Assembly (NCBI RefSeq): GCF_001187435.1
Contig: NZ_LFXA01000009.1
Location: 620,001 to 684,000, forward strand
Origin: Streptomyces caatingaensis
GTDB lineage: Bacteria; Actinomycetota; Actinomycetes; Streptomycetales; Streptomycetaceae
DNA length: 64,000 bases
Direction of reading: 5' to 3'
Of this stretch, positions 7,831 through 16,345 are shown one piece after another. Positions within the stretch are counted from its first letter, which is position 1. Each line of letters opens with the position of its first letter. The notes beneath the pieces were generated by a model. It did no database searches and was not told where the DNA came from. It saw only the letters and a program-made list of their open reading frames with translations. The position numbers and the translations under genes are program-made.

Positions 7831-9318
7831 TCACCCCCGCATTCTCCCGTGCGCCGCCCCCGCGGCCCGGTCACGGTCCCCTTCCGGAGGGCGTGCCGCA
7901 CCGCACGGACACCGCGGGTGCGGCTCGACGGGCCGCGACGACCACCTCGGACCCGGCAGTGCCAGCTCCAGGCGGTGCCCCGTGCCCGCGGCGGACCCGC
8001 CGTCGAGGAACGCCAGCGCCCACGCAACGGCCAGCCCCGCCACGACCGTGGCCAGTGCCATGTCGCACGACGGTACCCCCGCGCGCCGGCCGGACTTCCA
8101 CTGGGCGAGCATCCGGGGCCACGCCGCGTCCCGTTCGGCGCGGTCCACGTCGAGGCACTCCGCGCAGGCCGACCGGCCCGGCAGGACCAGTGGCCCCACG
8201 ACCCCCGTCGCCTCGGCCACCCCCGCGTACAGGTGGGGCGTCCCCGACGCCACCAATTCCCGGGCCTCCGCCGGATCCGGCGCCCAGACGGCCACCCCGT
8301 CGCGCGGGGCGCACACCGTCAGCGCGGGCGGGGGCTCCGCCCGGCCGGCCCGGGAGCGGGGCACCGGCAGCGGCGCCGCCTCGCGCACCGCCCGGCGGGC
8401 CGCCGCGTCCCGCCGCTCGCCCGTCCGCCGGGCGCCGACCCCGCCGGGGGCCACATCCCACGGCTCGACACAGCCGCCGTCCAGCACGTCGACATGTCCG
8501 ACCCCCGAGGCCGACAGCAGCGCGGCCACGGCCGCCCCGACCCTGCCCGCCCCGCGGACCCGCACCCGCGCGCCCTGCCGGGCGGCCATCAGCCCTATGG
8601 CCGCGCCGGGTTGGGGATGGAGCACCGAGAGCGAGCCCAGGTCCGGTCTCAGCCGCTCCAGGGCCGTGCCGCGGGACCGCAGGGCGGCCCCCGCCTCGCC
8701 GCCCCCGCGTGCGTCGTCCAGCAGGCCCGCCCTGGCCAGGCGCGCCACCAGCGCGTCCGCCCGGCCGTCCGGGAGCCCCAGCGCGGTCGCCTCCGCCCGC
8801 AGCAACGGCAGGCCCCGCGTGCCGTCGAGCAGGGCGAGGAAGGACGCCGTCGCCGTGTCCACCGGGCCGACCGCCGTCGCGTGCGCCGCCGTCATCCCCA
8901 CCTGCAAGGTGTCGCGATTGCGCCAGGCCCGCCGCAGCGCCGGCTTGAGCACGGGGTGCGAGATGCCGCCTGGGGCGCCACCTCCCGGGGTGCAACCTTC
9001 CGGGGCGCCACTTCCCGGCCCGGCCACCGGCTGCCGGGTCTCCGGTCCGACTGCCCTCTGTCCGACTGCCGTCGGTCCGACGGACTTCCGCCCGACTGCC
9101 TCCGGTCCGGGGCCCTTCGTTCCGGGACCTTCCGGCCCGGGGCCCTGAGGGCCGGAAGACCCAGGGCCCTCCGGGCCGGAGGACCCGGGCCCCTCCGGCC
9201 CGGAAGACCGGCGGCCGGGCTCCCCGCGGGCTTCGCCGCAGGCGCCGCCGCCGCCCGGCGGCGTCGCGTCCTGCTCCGTCACGGCCACCGCCGCCCCGCA
9301 CGCACGTCCGCTTCCCAT
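7831..9318 (-). CDS. ThiF/E1-like protein with Gly/Pro-rich repeat N-terminus
   Basis: A 495-residue protein. The C-terminal 370 residues, from about HPVLKPALRRAW, form a winged-helix-like segment and a Rossmann E1/ThiF-like fold (RGAGRVGAAV). A CAEC ... CPCG four-Cys zinc site follows. This resembles the ThiF-like part of azol(in)e peptide cyclodehydratase partner proteins. The Arg/Asn motif that follows the first Asp in active E1 enzymes is not recognisable, so adenylation is doubtful. The first 120 residues are low-complexity with three tandem SSGP(E/Q)GPG units. ATG 9318 gives the longest sensible protein; GTG 8952 would start at the folded part and remove the repeats. Substrate unknown. 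Confidence 0.7.
   Translation of the reverse strand: MGSGRACGAAVAVTEQDATPPGGGGACGEARGEPGRRSSGPEGPGSSGPEGPGSSGPQGPGPEGPGTKGPGPEAVGRKSVGPTAVGQRAVGPETRQPVAGPGSGAPEGCTPGGGAPGGISHPVLKPALRRAWRNRDTLQVGMTAAHATAVGPVDTATASFLALLDGTRGLPLLRAEATALGLPDGRADALVARLARAGLLDDARGGGEAGAALRSRGTALERLRPDLGSLSVLHPQPGAAIGLMAARQGARVRVRGAGRVGAAVAALLSASGVGHVDVLDGGCVEPWDVAPGGVGARRTGERRDAAARRAVREAAPLPVPRSRAGRAEPPPALTVCAPRDGVAVWAPDPAEARELVASGTPHLYAGVAEATGVVGPLVLPGRSACAECLDVDRAERDAAWPRMLAQWKSGRRAGVPSCDMALATVVAGLAVAWALAFLDGGSAAGTGHRLELALPGPRWSSRPVEPHPRCPCGAARPPEGDRDRAAGAAHGRMRG
9060..9215. repeat. Degenerate G/C-rich tandem repeats in the thiF-like gene
   Basis: Two repeat types adjoin. Units near TCCGACTGCC recur at intervals around 9055-9110, and 24-base units built on GGCCGGAGGACCCGGGC recur at 9140-9215. 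Read on the minus strand they encode SSGPEGPG-like octapeptides and VGP repeats. This is a minisatellite that keeps frame, so copy number may vary between strains. Confidence 0.7.
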
Positions 9319-9523
9319 GGCTCCCGACTCCCCCCTCGTCGCCCCGCGGGGCCTGGTGCCCCGTGGTCCGGCAGGGCCAGCATGCCCGGACGCGGCCGTC
9401 ACTGCGCGGAGTTGTCCACAGGCACGGAGTGATAGTCGTATGAGTGGGTGTGCCCGACGGGGATCGCCCGCCAACCGGGCGGGCGCGGGACTTCCGGCGC
9501 CGGCACCCGGTAACGTCGGGGCC

Positions 9524-10141
9524 GTGCCCGTCGATCCCCTGCACAGTGCTCCCAGAACGCAGCGTGCCGCCCCGAGCCCGGGTGGCCCGTCCACCGAGGG
9601 GGCGCCGACGGCGGCCGGGACCGACGCGGTGGAGGTCCGCAGGAGCGCGCGGCGCCGCAGGACCGTCTCCGCGTACCGCGAGGGCGACCGCACGGTCGTC
9701 CTCATCCCGGCCCGGATGTCGGACGCCGAGGAGAAACGCTGGGTGGGCGTGATGCTCGACCGCCTCGCGGCGCAGGAGAGCAAGCGGATACTGGGCGACG
9801 CCGAGCTCGCCGAGCGCGCCGGACGCCTCTCGGCGCAGTACCTCGACGGGCGGGCGCGGCCGGCCACGGTCCGCTGGGTCACCAACCAGAACACCCGCTG
9901 GGGTTCGTGCACCCCCGCCGAGGGCAGCATCCGCCTCTCGCACCGGCTGAAGGGCATGCCCGAGTACGTCGTCGACTACGTCCTGCTGCACGAGCTGGCG
10001 CACCTGCTCGTCCCCGGGCACGGCCCCGCCTTCTGGCGGCTGCTGGAGGCGTACCCCCGTACCGAGCGCGCACGGGGGTACCTCGAAGGTGTGGTGGCCG
10101 CCGGCCGGCTCCCGCACCTTCCGGCGGCCCGCAGCGAGTGA
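9524..10141 (+). CDS. YgjP-like (DUF45/M48-type) metallopeptidase-domain protein
   Basis: A 205-residue protein with the YgjP/WLM-type zinc protease signature: NTRWGSCTP before the active site, the HELAHL helix (HExxH) near residue 155, and a third ligand His in PGHGPAFW. Start GTG 9524 is chosen because a -10-like TAACGT (9511-9516) ends seven bases upstream and the conserved VEVRRSARRRRTVSAYR region follows; an in-frame ATG at 9317 would run into the divergent gene's start. Probably cytoplasmic, with unknown substrate. Family call is sound, biological role open. Confidence 0.85.
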   Translation: MPVDPLHSAPRTQRAAPSPGGPSTEGAPTAAGTDAVEVRRSARRRRTVSAYREGDRTVVLIPARMSDAEEKRWVGVMLDRLAAQESKRILGDAELAERAGRLSAQYLDGRARPATVRWVTNQNTRWGSCTPAEGSIRLSHRLKGMPEYVVDYVLLHELAHLLVPGHGPAFWRLLEAYPRTERARGYLEGVVAAGRLPHLPAARSE

Positions 10142-10154
10142 CGCGGAGCCGGGG

Positions 10155-10724
10155 TCACCCCAGCAGGGCGCGCGTCCGCTCCACCAGGCGCACCACCGAG
10201 GCGTCGGCCACCGAGGCCACCTCGTCGTAGCCGAACCAGCGCAGGTCCAGCGACTCGTCGCTGATCGCCGCCCGGGCGCCCGCGGGGGCCACGGCCGCGT
10301 ACTGCACGTCCAGGTGCCAGGCGCACGGCGTGCGGTGGCGGTCCAGCCGGACCGGGCCGCCCGGCAGCAGCGTCAGCCCCTCGGCGATGCCCGACTCCTC
10401 GCGCGCCTCGCGCAGGGCGGCCGCCGCCAGCGTCGCGTCCTCCGGCTCGCAGTGCCCGCCCAGCTGGAGCCACATGCCCAGCTTGCGGTGCAGCGTGAGC
10501 AGCACGCGGCCGGCGGCCGGGTCGACGACCAGGGCGCTCGCCGTGATGTGGCCGTCCCGGCACGTCTTCCACATGCCGTCAGGGTGGCTCTGGAGGTGGT
10601 CGAGGTACGCCAGCCGCAGGGTCTCCTGCTCCGCGGCCCCCTCTGGAGCCGCCCCCTCCGGAGCCGCCCCCTCTGGAGCGGACCACTCCTTGAGGGTCCG
10701 CTCCGCGTCCGCGTGCAGGCTCAC
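10155..10724 (-). CDS. Nudix hydrolase
   Basis: A 189-residue Nudix protein with the box GGHCEPEDATLAAAALREAREESG near its middle. The usual first residues are present, with Glu-Glu in REAREESG for metal binding. The N-terminus carries three PEGAA repeats from a 15-base tandem repeat. GTG 10724 overlaps the stop of the upstream zincin-like gene (GTGA), so the two are translationally coupled. The substrate cannot be read from the sequence. Confidence 0.88.
   Translation of the reverse strand: MSLHADAERTLKEWSAPEGAAPEGAAPEGAAEQETLRLAYLDHLQSHPDGMWKTCRDGHITASALVVDPAAGRVLLTLHRKLGMWLQLGGHCEPEDATLAAAALREAREESGIAEGLTLLPGGPVRLDRHRTPCAWHLDVQYAAVAPAGARAAISDESLDLRWFGYDEVASVADASVVRLVERTRALLG
10636..10680. 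repeat. Three tandem 15-base repeats in a Nudix gene
   Basis: Three adjacent copies of GCCCCCTCTGGAGCC (10636-10650, 10651-10665, 10666-10680), with one base change in the second and one in the third. They encode PEGAA repeats in a likely disordered N-terminal linker. Confidence 0.9.
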
Positions 10725-12202
10725 TCGGCGCCCTCGTCGCCCGCGTCCTTCTCCTGCCTCCCGCCGTCCTGCTTCGCGCCGTCCGTCTTCCCGCCGTCCT
10801 TCTTCAGGTCCGGACTGGACGGGCCCCCGGCCGCCTCGCCGAGCATCTTGTCCAGCTCGGAGAAGTCCAGGTGCTCGCGGTGGACGAAGCCGTCCGGGTC
10901 GTCCAGGTCGGCGGCGGTCGGCAGCATGTCCGGGTGCTCCCAGAGGGCGTCGCGGCCGTCGGCGCCGCGCGCGTCCGTCAGGGACGCCCACAGCCGCGAG
11001 GCGTCGCGCAGCCGGCGCGGCCGCAGCTCCAGACCGATCAGCGTGGCGAAGGTCTGCTCGGCGGGGCCGCCGGTCGCCCGGCGCCGGCGCAGCGTCTCGC
11101 GCAGCGCCCCGGCGGACGGCAGGTGCGGGGCCGCCGCGGCGTGCACGACCGCGTCCACCCAGCCCTCGACCAGCGCCAGCGCGGTCTCCAGGCGGGCCAG
11201 CGCGGCCTTCTGCTCCGGGGAGTCCTCCGGCTGGAACATGCCCTGCTGGAGCGCCTCCTGCATCTGCTCGGGGTGCGTGGGGTCGAGCTGGCCGACGACG
11301 TCCTCCAGCTTGGCGGTGTCGACCTTGATGCCCCGGGCGTAGCCCTCGACGGCGCCGAACAGGTGCGAGCGCAGCCACGGCACGTGCGAGAAGAGCCGCT
11401 GGTGGGCGGCCTCGCGCAGGGCCAGGTAGAGGCGGACCTCGTCCTGGGGGACGCCCAGGCCGGAGCCGAGCTGCGCGATGTTGACCGGCAGCAGCGCGGC
11501 GCGGCCCGCCGGGCCCAGCGGCAGGCCGATGTCGGTCGAGCCGACGACCTCGCCCGCCAGCACGCCCACGGCCTGGCCGATCTGGGTGCCGAACATGGCG
11601 CCGCCCATGCTGCGCATCATGCCGAGCAGCGGACCGGCCATGGCCCGCATCTCCTCCGGCATGACGTCGCCCATGGCGGAGCCGACGCGCTCGGCGACCG
11701 GGTCCACCAGCTCGCGCCAGACGGGCAGGGTCGCCTCGACCCACTCGGCGCGGCTCCAGGCCACGGCCGTGCCGGAGCCCGAGGGGAGCGAGGTGACGCC
11801 GTCCAGCCACAGGTCGGCCAAGCGCACGGCCTCCTGGACGGCCGCCCGCTCGCCGTCCGTGACGCTGGCGTCCTTGCTGCCCTCGGCGGTGCCCTGCGCG
11901 ACGGTCCGGCGCGCGATGTCCTTGGCCATGTCCCAGTTCACCGGGCCGCCCTCGTACGAGAGCATCTGGCCCAGCTGCTGGAAGGCGGCGCCCAGGTCGC
12001 CGGGGTTCATCTGGCCCATGCCCGGCATGGCCCCGCCGAACAGCGCGGCGAAGGGGTTGTCCGCGCCGCCGGCCGCCGGACCGAACCCGAAGGGGTTCGC
12101 CGGCCCTTGGCCGCCACCCTGGTCACCGCCCTTCTTCTTGCCGTTGTCGCCGTCCTCCGGCTCCTCCGGCGGAAGACCGAATCCGAATGGGGTGTCACTC
12201 AC
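10721..12202 (-). CDS. Zincin-like (DUF2342) protein
   Basis: A 493-residue actinobacterial protein of the Zincin_2/DUF2342 family. The N-terminus is Gly/Pro/Phe-rich (NPFGFG, MPGMGQM). The core has repeated Gly-rich membrane-like segments (MMRSMGGAMFGTQIGQAVGVLAG) and the LREAAHQRLF motif. The C-terminus is Lys/Asp-rich and likely disordered. The family is annotated as a putative hydrolase, but no activity can be shown here; the expected HExxH is seen only in a modified form. GTG 12202 has GAGGAAA just upstream. It is the first gene of a two-gene unit with the Nudix gene. Confidence 0.82.
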   Translation of the reverse strand: MSDTPFGFGLPPEEPEDGDNGKKKGGDQGGGQGPANPFGFGPAAGGADNPFAALFGGAMPGMGQMNPGDLGAAFQQLGQMLSYEGGPVNWDMAKDIARRTVAQGTAEGSKDASVTDGERAAVQEAVRLADLWLDGVTSLPSGSGTAVAWSRAEWVEATLPVWRELVDPVAERVGSAMGDVMPEEMRAMAGPLLGMMRSMGGAMFGTQIGQAVGVLAGEVVGSTDIGLPLGPAGRAALLPVNIAQLGSGLGVPQDEVRLYLALREAAHQRLFSHVPWLRSHLFGAVEGYARGIKVDTAKLEDVVGQLDPTHPEQMQEALQQGMFQPEDSPEQKAALARLETALALVEGWVDAVVHAAAAPHLPSAGALRETLRRRRATGGPAEQTFATLIGLELRPRRLRDASRLWASLTDARGADGRDALWEHPDMLPTAADLDDPDGFVHREHLDFSELDKMLGEAAGGPSSPDLKKDGGKTDGAKQDGGRQEKDAGDEGAE

Positions 12203-12405
12203 GGGTTTCCTCGGCTCGTAGGGCCGCCGGCTCGGGCCGACGGCGAATGCCCGACAACACCACCCAGCGTAGACACCTCCCCGGTATCGGGGCTTGGTGC
12301 TCCACCGGCTCGGGGCCTGCGGCAGGATGGACCTCACCTGGTACGTACGGGTCATGACACGGGTGATGGCGCATACGTACTGAAGACAACCGCTGGAGAC
12401 GCCCG

Positions 12406-13530
12406 GTGAGTTCCCCCGACCGAGAAGTTCGCGCAGCGCGAAACGGTTCCGCGCGAGACAGTACGAGCCCGTCCGGGCGCCGGCCCGTGGTGGCCGTGAC
12501 CGGTGCCGCCCGCGGCGTCGGCGCGCTGCTCACCCGGCGGCTCGCCGCGTGCGAGGAGGTCAAGCACGTCCTCGCGATCGACGAGCGGCGCGGCGACGTG
12601 AGCGAGGCCCAGTGGCACGTGCTGGACGTGCGCGACCCGGTGATCGCCGAGAAGCTGCGCGGGGCCGACGTCGTCGTCCACCTCGCGCTCGACCTCGACC
12701 TGGAGACCGACCCCGCCGCGCGCACCGCCTACAACGTGCGCGGCACCCAGACCGTGCTGACCGCCGCCGCGGCGGCCGGGGTGCACCGCGTGGTGCTGTG
12801 CACCTCGGCGATGGTCTACGGGGCGCACCCGGACAACGACGTGCCGCTGGACGAGGACGCCGAGCTGCGGGCGACCGCCGAGGCCACCGGCGTCGGCGAC
12901 CTGCTGGAGATCGAGCGCCTGGCCCGGCGGGCGCCCCGCGCGCACCCCGGCCTGAACGTGACGGTGCTGCGGCCGGCGGTGCTGGTCGGCGGCACGGACA
13001 CCGCGCTCACCCGCTACTTCGAGTCGCCCCGCCTGCTGGTGGTCGCCGGCTCCCGGCCCGTGTGGCAGTTCTGCCACGTCGAGGACCTGGTGAGCGCCCT
13101 GGAGTTCGCGGCGCTGGAGAAGGCCGAGGGGGAACTGGCGGTCGGCTGCGACGGCTGGCTGGAGCAGGAGGAGGTCGAGGAGCTCAGCGGCATCCGCCGC
13201 ATGGAGCTGCCCTCCGCGGTCGCCCTCGGCGCCGCGTCCCGGCTGCACCGCCTGGGCCTGACGCCCTCGCCGGCCGGTGACCTCGCGTACACGATGCACC
13301 CGTGGGTGGTCAGCGGGCACCGGCTGCACGCCGCGGGCTGGCGGCCGCGCTGGACCAACGAGGAGGTCCTGGCCGAGCTGCTGGAGGAGGTCGCCGGGCG
13401 GCACACGGTCGCCGGCCGCCGCCTGGGCCGCAAGGACGCGACGGCCGCGGGGGCGGCGGGGGCGACGGTGGCGCTGCTGGGCACGGCGGCGCTGGTGCGG
13501 CGGGCGCGCAAAGCGCGGCGCCGGGCCTGA
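12406..13530 (+). CDS. NAD-dependent epimerase/dehydratase family protein (extended SDR)
   Basis: A 374-residue Rossmann protein with the TGAARGVG dinucleotide motif near residue 33 and an SDR-like core (LCTSAMVYG, with the strand before the catalytic position). The usual Tyr-x-x-x-Lys pair is not clear because YGAHP follows. The C-terminus is a hydrophobic segment (ATVALLGTAALV) followed by RRARKARRRA, so the protein is probably anchored to the inner face of the membrane. GTG 12406 follows GGAGA at 12395-12399. Substrate unknown. Confidence 0.85.
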   Translation: MSSPDREVRAARNGSARDSTSPSGRRPVVAVTGAARGVGALLTRRLAACEEVKHVLAIDERRGDVSEAQWHVLDVRDPVIAEKLRGADVVVHLALDLDLETDPAARTAYNVRGTQTVLTAAAAAGVHRVVLCTSAMVYGAHPDNDVPLDEDAELRATAEATGVGDLLEIERLARRAPRAHPGLNVTVLRPAVLVGGTDTALTRYFESPRLLVVAGSRPVWQFCHVEDLVSALEFAALEKAEGELAVGCDGWLEQEEVEELSGIRRMELPSAVALGAASRLHRLGLTPSPAGDLAYTMHPWVVSGHRLHAAGWRPRWTNEEVLAELLEEVAGRHTVAGRRLGRKDATAAGAAGATVALLGTAALVRRARKARRRA

Positions 13531-13642
13531 CCCGCTTTCACCCGCTTCGTTCCCCGGCCCGGTGGGCGAGCCGGTGCCGGGCCGGAGTTCTCGTACGAAC
13601 GTCCGGGTCCGGGGCGGCGGGGCGGTGCGGCACGATGGGGCC

Positions 13643-14074
13643 ATGTCCCACGATCACCCCTCCCTCCGTCTCCTCGCGGTCCGCGAGACGCCGCTCTCCG
13701 TGGACGAGGTCTTCGCGGCGGTCGGCGACCGCGCGGCCGGCGGCACCGCGCTCTTCGTCGGCACCGTCCGCGACCACGACGGCGGCGCCGAGGTCACCGG
13801 CCTCGGCTACTCGGCCCACCCCTCGGCCGAGGCGGAGCTGCGCCGGGTCGCCGGGAAGGTGGCGGCCGACTTCCCGGTGACCGCGCTGGCCGCCGTGCAC
13901 CGGGTCGGCGACCTCGTCGTCGGCGACCTGGCCGTGGTGGTCGCCGTGTCCTGCCCGCACCGGGCGGAGGCGTTCGCGGCCTGCCGCCGGCTCATCGACG
14001 ACCTCAAGCGCGAGGTGCCGATCTGGAAGCACCAGACGTTCCTGGACGGGACGGAGGAGTGGGTCGGGGTGTAG
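13643..14074 (+). CDS. moaE: Molybdopterin synthase catalytic subunit MoaE
   Basis: A 143-residue protein that, with MoaD, converts precursor Z to molybdopterin. It has the FVGTVRDHDGG loop, HRVGDLVVGD and the conserved LKREVPIWK segment; Lys122 and Lys129 are seven apart, as are the active-site Lys119/Lys126 in E. coli. A -10-like CACGAT (13631-13636) ends six bases before ATG 13643, suggesting a leaderless message. No other molybdenum-cofactor gene lies beside it. Confidence 0.92.
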   Translation: MSHDHPSLRLLAVRETPLSVDEVFAAVGDRAAGGTALFVGTVRDHDGGAEVTGLGYSAHPSAEAELRRVAGKVAADFPVTALAAVHRVGDLVVGDLAVVVAVSCPHRAEAFAACRRLIDDLKREVPIWKHQTFLDGTEEWVGV

Positions 14075-14205
14075 GGGGCACGGGTGCATGCCCGGAACGG
14101 GCGGCCACCGGTTGCGTAACCAGGTCCCTGAAGTGAGCGTTGAGACGGCAGACAATTAATGTGCTCATCGGTAAGTCGCGAGGTGTAAGGGGTCGGGAGG
14201 CCGTT

Positions 14206-14412
14206 ATGGCGGCGCTCGCTTGGTTGCTGATTCCGGTTGCCGCGGCCCTGGCCGCCGCTCTGTGGGGGAGCTGGGCGGCCCGGAACCGCAAGGCCGGCGA
14301 TGTCTCGGAGCTCGCCGGGTACGAGAAGTTCCGCGAGGCCATGGAGCGGCGGGAGACCCGGGAGCTCCCGGAGGTCATGGAGCGCTCGGACTCCGGGACG
14401 GGATCCGCCTGA
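14206..14412 (+). CDS. Small membrane-anchored protein, function unknown
   Basis: A 68-residue protein with one N-terminal hydrophobic helix (residues 2-24) and a charged cytoplasmic tail (AGYEKFREAMERRETREL). GGGAGG at 14195-14200 is five bases before ATG 14206. It precedes ylbL by 91 bases on the same strand. No known domain. Confidence 0.75.
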   Translation: MAALAWLLIPVAAALAAALWGSWAARNRKAGDVSELAGYEKFREAMERRETRELPEVMERSDSGTGSA

Positions 14413-14503
14413 ACCCGCCGCGACACCCGTCGTGACCAGGCGTTCCGCCTCGTACGGACCGCCCCGGGAGTGGACTGTCGGACCCGTCCCGTACTGTCGT
14501 TCC

Positions 14504-15595
14504 ATGCCCCGCCGCACCGCGACGATGCTCGCCTCCCTGTTGATGCTGATCGCGCTCCTCTGCGCCGGCGTGCTCATCCCGGTGCCCTACTCGGAGATGT
14601 CGCCCGGCCCGACGGTCAACACCCTGGGCGACCACGGCGGAGAGCCGGTCCTCCAGATCTCGGGCCGCAAGACGTACCCGACCACCGGGCACCTCAACAT
14701 GACGACGGTCCGCGTCACCGGCTCGCAGTACCGGATGAACATGGTGGAGGCCCTCTACGGCTGGCTGGACCACGACAAGCTGGTCGTCCCGCACGGCACG
14801 CTCTACCCCGACGACAAGACCCCGGACCAGCTGAACCAGGAGACCGCCGAGGAGTTCAGCCAGTCCCAGGAGAGCGCCAAGGTCGCGGCGCTGAGGCAGC
14901 TGGGCATCCCGGTCGGCACCCGGGTGGTCGTCTCCTCCGTGGTCAAGGGCAGCCCGGCGGAGGGCCTGCTGCACGCCGGTGACGTGATCAAGGCCGTGGA
15001 CGGCACCGCGGTCGGGCAGCCCGGCGACGTGGCCAAGCTGGTCACCCGGCACAAGCCGGGCCAGAAGGTCGCCTTCCGGGTCGTCCCGGCCAAGGAGGCG
15101 GCCGCCGCGGAGAAGGAGAAGCGGCAGCCGAGGACGGAGGAGACCGTCACCCTGGTCACACGCGAGGCCCCCGGCGACAAGCGGGCCGTCGTGGGCATCC
15201 AGGCCGGGACGGCGCACACCTTCCCGTTCTCCATCAACATCAAGCTGGCCGATGTCGGCGGGCCGAGCGCGGGCCTGATGTTCGCCCTCGGAATAGTCGA
15301 CAAGCTGACGCCGGACAACATCGCCGGCGGCCGGTTCATCGCCGGCACGGGCACGATCGACGACAACGGCAGGGTCGGGCCGATCGGCGGCATCGAGATG
15401 AAGACCGTCGGTGCCCGCAACAAGGGCGCGGAGTTCTTCCTGACCCCCAAGGACAACTGCGCGGCCGCCGCCAAGGACACCCCCAAGGGGCTGACCCTCG
15501 TCAAGGTCGAGACGATAGGCGACGCGCTGAAGTCCCTGGAGAAGATCCGGAAGGGGGACGCGGCGGAGCTGCCGCGGTGCACGGTGAACAAGTGA
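14504..15595 (+). CDS. PDZ-domain Lon-like serine protease YlbL
   Basis: A 363-residue membrane-anchored protease of the YlbL/S16 family. An N-terminal membrane helix spans residues 7-26. A PDZ domain (VVKGSPAEGLLHAGDVIKAVDG) occupies the middle, and the Lon-type proteolytic domain holds Ser255 (GGPSAGL) and Lys300 (GIEMKTVGA) as the catalytic dyad. A likely promoter reads GTGGAC (14470-14475), 16 bases, TACTGT (14492-14497), ending six bases before the ATG, so the message is probably leaderless. Role in surface protein quality control is inferred from the family. Confidence 0.9.
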   Translation: MPRRTATMLASLLMLIALLCAGVLIPVPYSEMSPGPTVNTLGDHGGEPVLQISGRKTYPTTGHLNMTTVRVTGSQYRMNMVEALYGWLDHDKLVVPHGTLYPDDKTPDQLNQETAEEFSQSQESAKVAALRQLGIPVGTRVVVSSVVKGSPAEGLLHAGDVIKAVDGTAVGQPGDVAKLVTRHKPGQKVAFRVVPAKEAAAAEKEKRQPRTEETVTLVTREAPGDKRAVVGIQAGTAHTFPFSINIKLADVGGPSAGLMFALGIVDKLTPDNIAGGRFIAGTGTIDDNGRVGPIGGIEMKTVGARNKGAEFFLTPKDNCAAAAKDTPKGLTLVKVETIGDALKSLEKIRKGDAAELPRCTVNK

Positions 15596-15605
15596 CGCGC
15601 GCCGC

Positions 15606-15624
15606 GGCCCGGCCCCGCCGGGCC
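15606..15624. terminator. Hairpin between convergent ylbL-like gene and PPA1309 gene
   Basis: GGCCCGG (15606-15612) pairs with CCGGGCC (15618-15624) around a five-base loop. It lies between two converging genes and could end both transcripts; no T tract. Confidence 0.5.
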
Positions 15625-15628
15625 CGCC

Positions 15629-16222
15629 TCAGTCGGCGAACGTCGCCGCGAGCGCCTCGGCCAGGCCGGGCACCAGGTCGGGGCCGGTGAGCACCTCCGT
15701 GGGGGAGTCCTTCTCGCGCAGCCGGACGGCCGACTCGCGGGCGCCGTCGCGCAGCACGGCGACGGTCATCCGGACCTCCTGCCGGTCCGGGTGCCGGGCG
15801 ACCCACTCGGCGAGCTGCTTCTCGTTCATCCCGTGCGGCACCGAGCCCTCGGCCGACGGCGGGAGCATCAGCCGCTCGACGGTCAGGGCGCAGCCCGCCA
15901 CGGCCTCCGGCCAGGCCACCGTGCCGAGAAACTTGTCGAGGGGGGTCCCGGCGGGCAGTTCGTCCTGCTCGATCGGGGTGTAGGAGGGGGCGGCGGAGCC
16001 GGGGGCGTCCTCGAGGCCGAGCTGCGCGGCGAGCGCGGGCTCCTGCGCGCGGAGCCTGGCGGTGTCGACGAGGGCGAAGAGCCGGGCGGGCTGGTCCCAG
16101 CCGCGCCCGGCGGCGTACTCGTCGATCTCGAGCACGGCGCGGGTCAGCGGGCTGGCGGCCATGGGGGGCGTGCCCGGGACGGGCTGGTCGGGGTGGCTCG
16201 GGGAGCCGGCATTGCTGGACAT
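15629..16222 (-). CDS. PPA1309-family protein, function unknown
   Basis: A 197-residue soluble actinobacterial protein resembling the PPA1309 family (VLEIDEYAAGRGWDQPARLFALVDT near the start, YTPIEQDELP in the middle, GTVAWPEAVAGCALTVERLMLPP). No catalytic motif is evident. ATG 16222 is chosen; a -10-like CACGAT ends seven bases before it, suggesting a leaderless message, and a TTG at 16228 is less likely. It is divergent from the UPF0182 gene. Confidence 0.85.
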   Translation of the reverse strand: MSSNAGSPSHPDQPVPGTPPMAASPLTRAVLEIDEYAAGRGWDQPARLFALVDTARLRAQEPALAAQLGLEDAPGSAAPSYTPIEQDELPAGTPLDKFLGTVAWPEAVAGCALTVERLMLPPSAEGSVPHGMNEKQLAEWVARHPDRQEVRMTVAVLRDGARESAVRLREKDSPTEVLTGPDLVPGLAEALAATFAD

Positions 16223-16345
16223 GCTCAATATCGTGCCCTGACCGGGGCCGAAATCGGGAACCGAGTAAAGCCTCGGTAAGTTGCCACAGTGGGTCCTACT
16301 ATCGCCAGGGCCTGATCGACAGCTCCACTGACAGCGAACTTCGAG

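Noticed and set aside
8991..9215. CRISPR-like array
   Set aside because: Repeats are short, contiguous, in frame with the gene and have no spacers.
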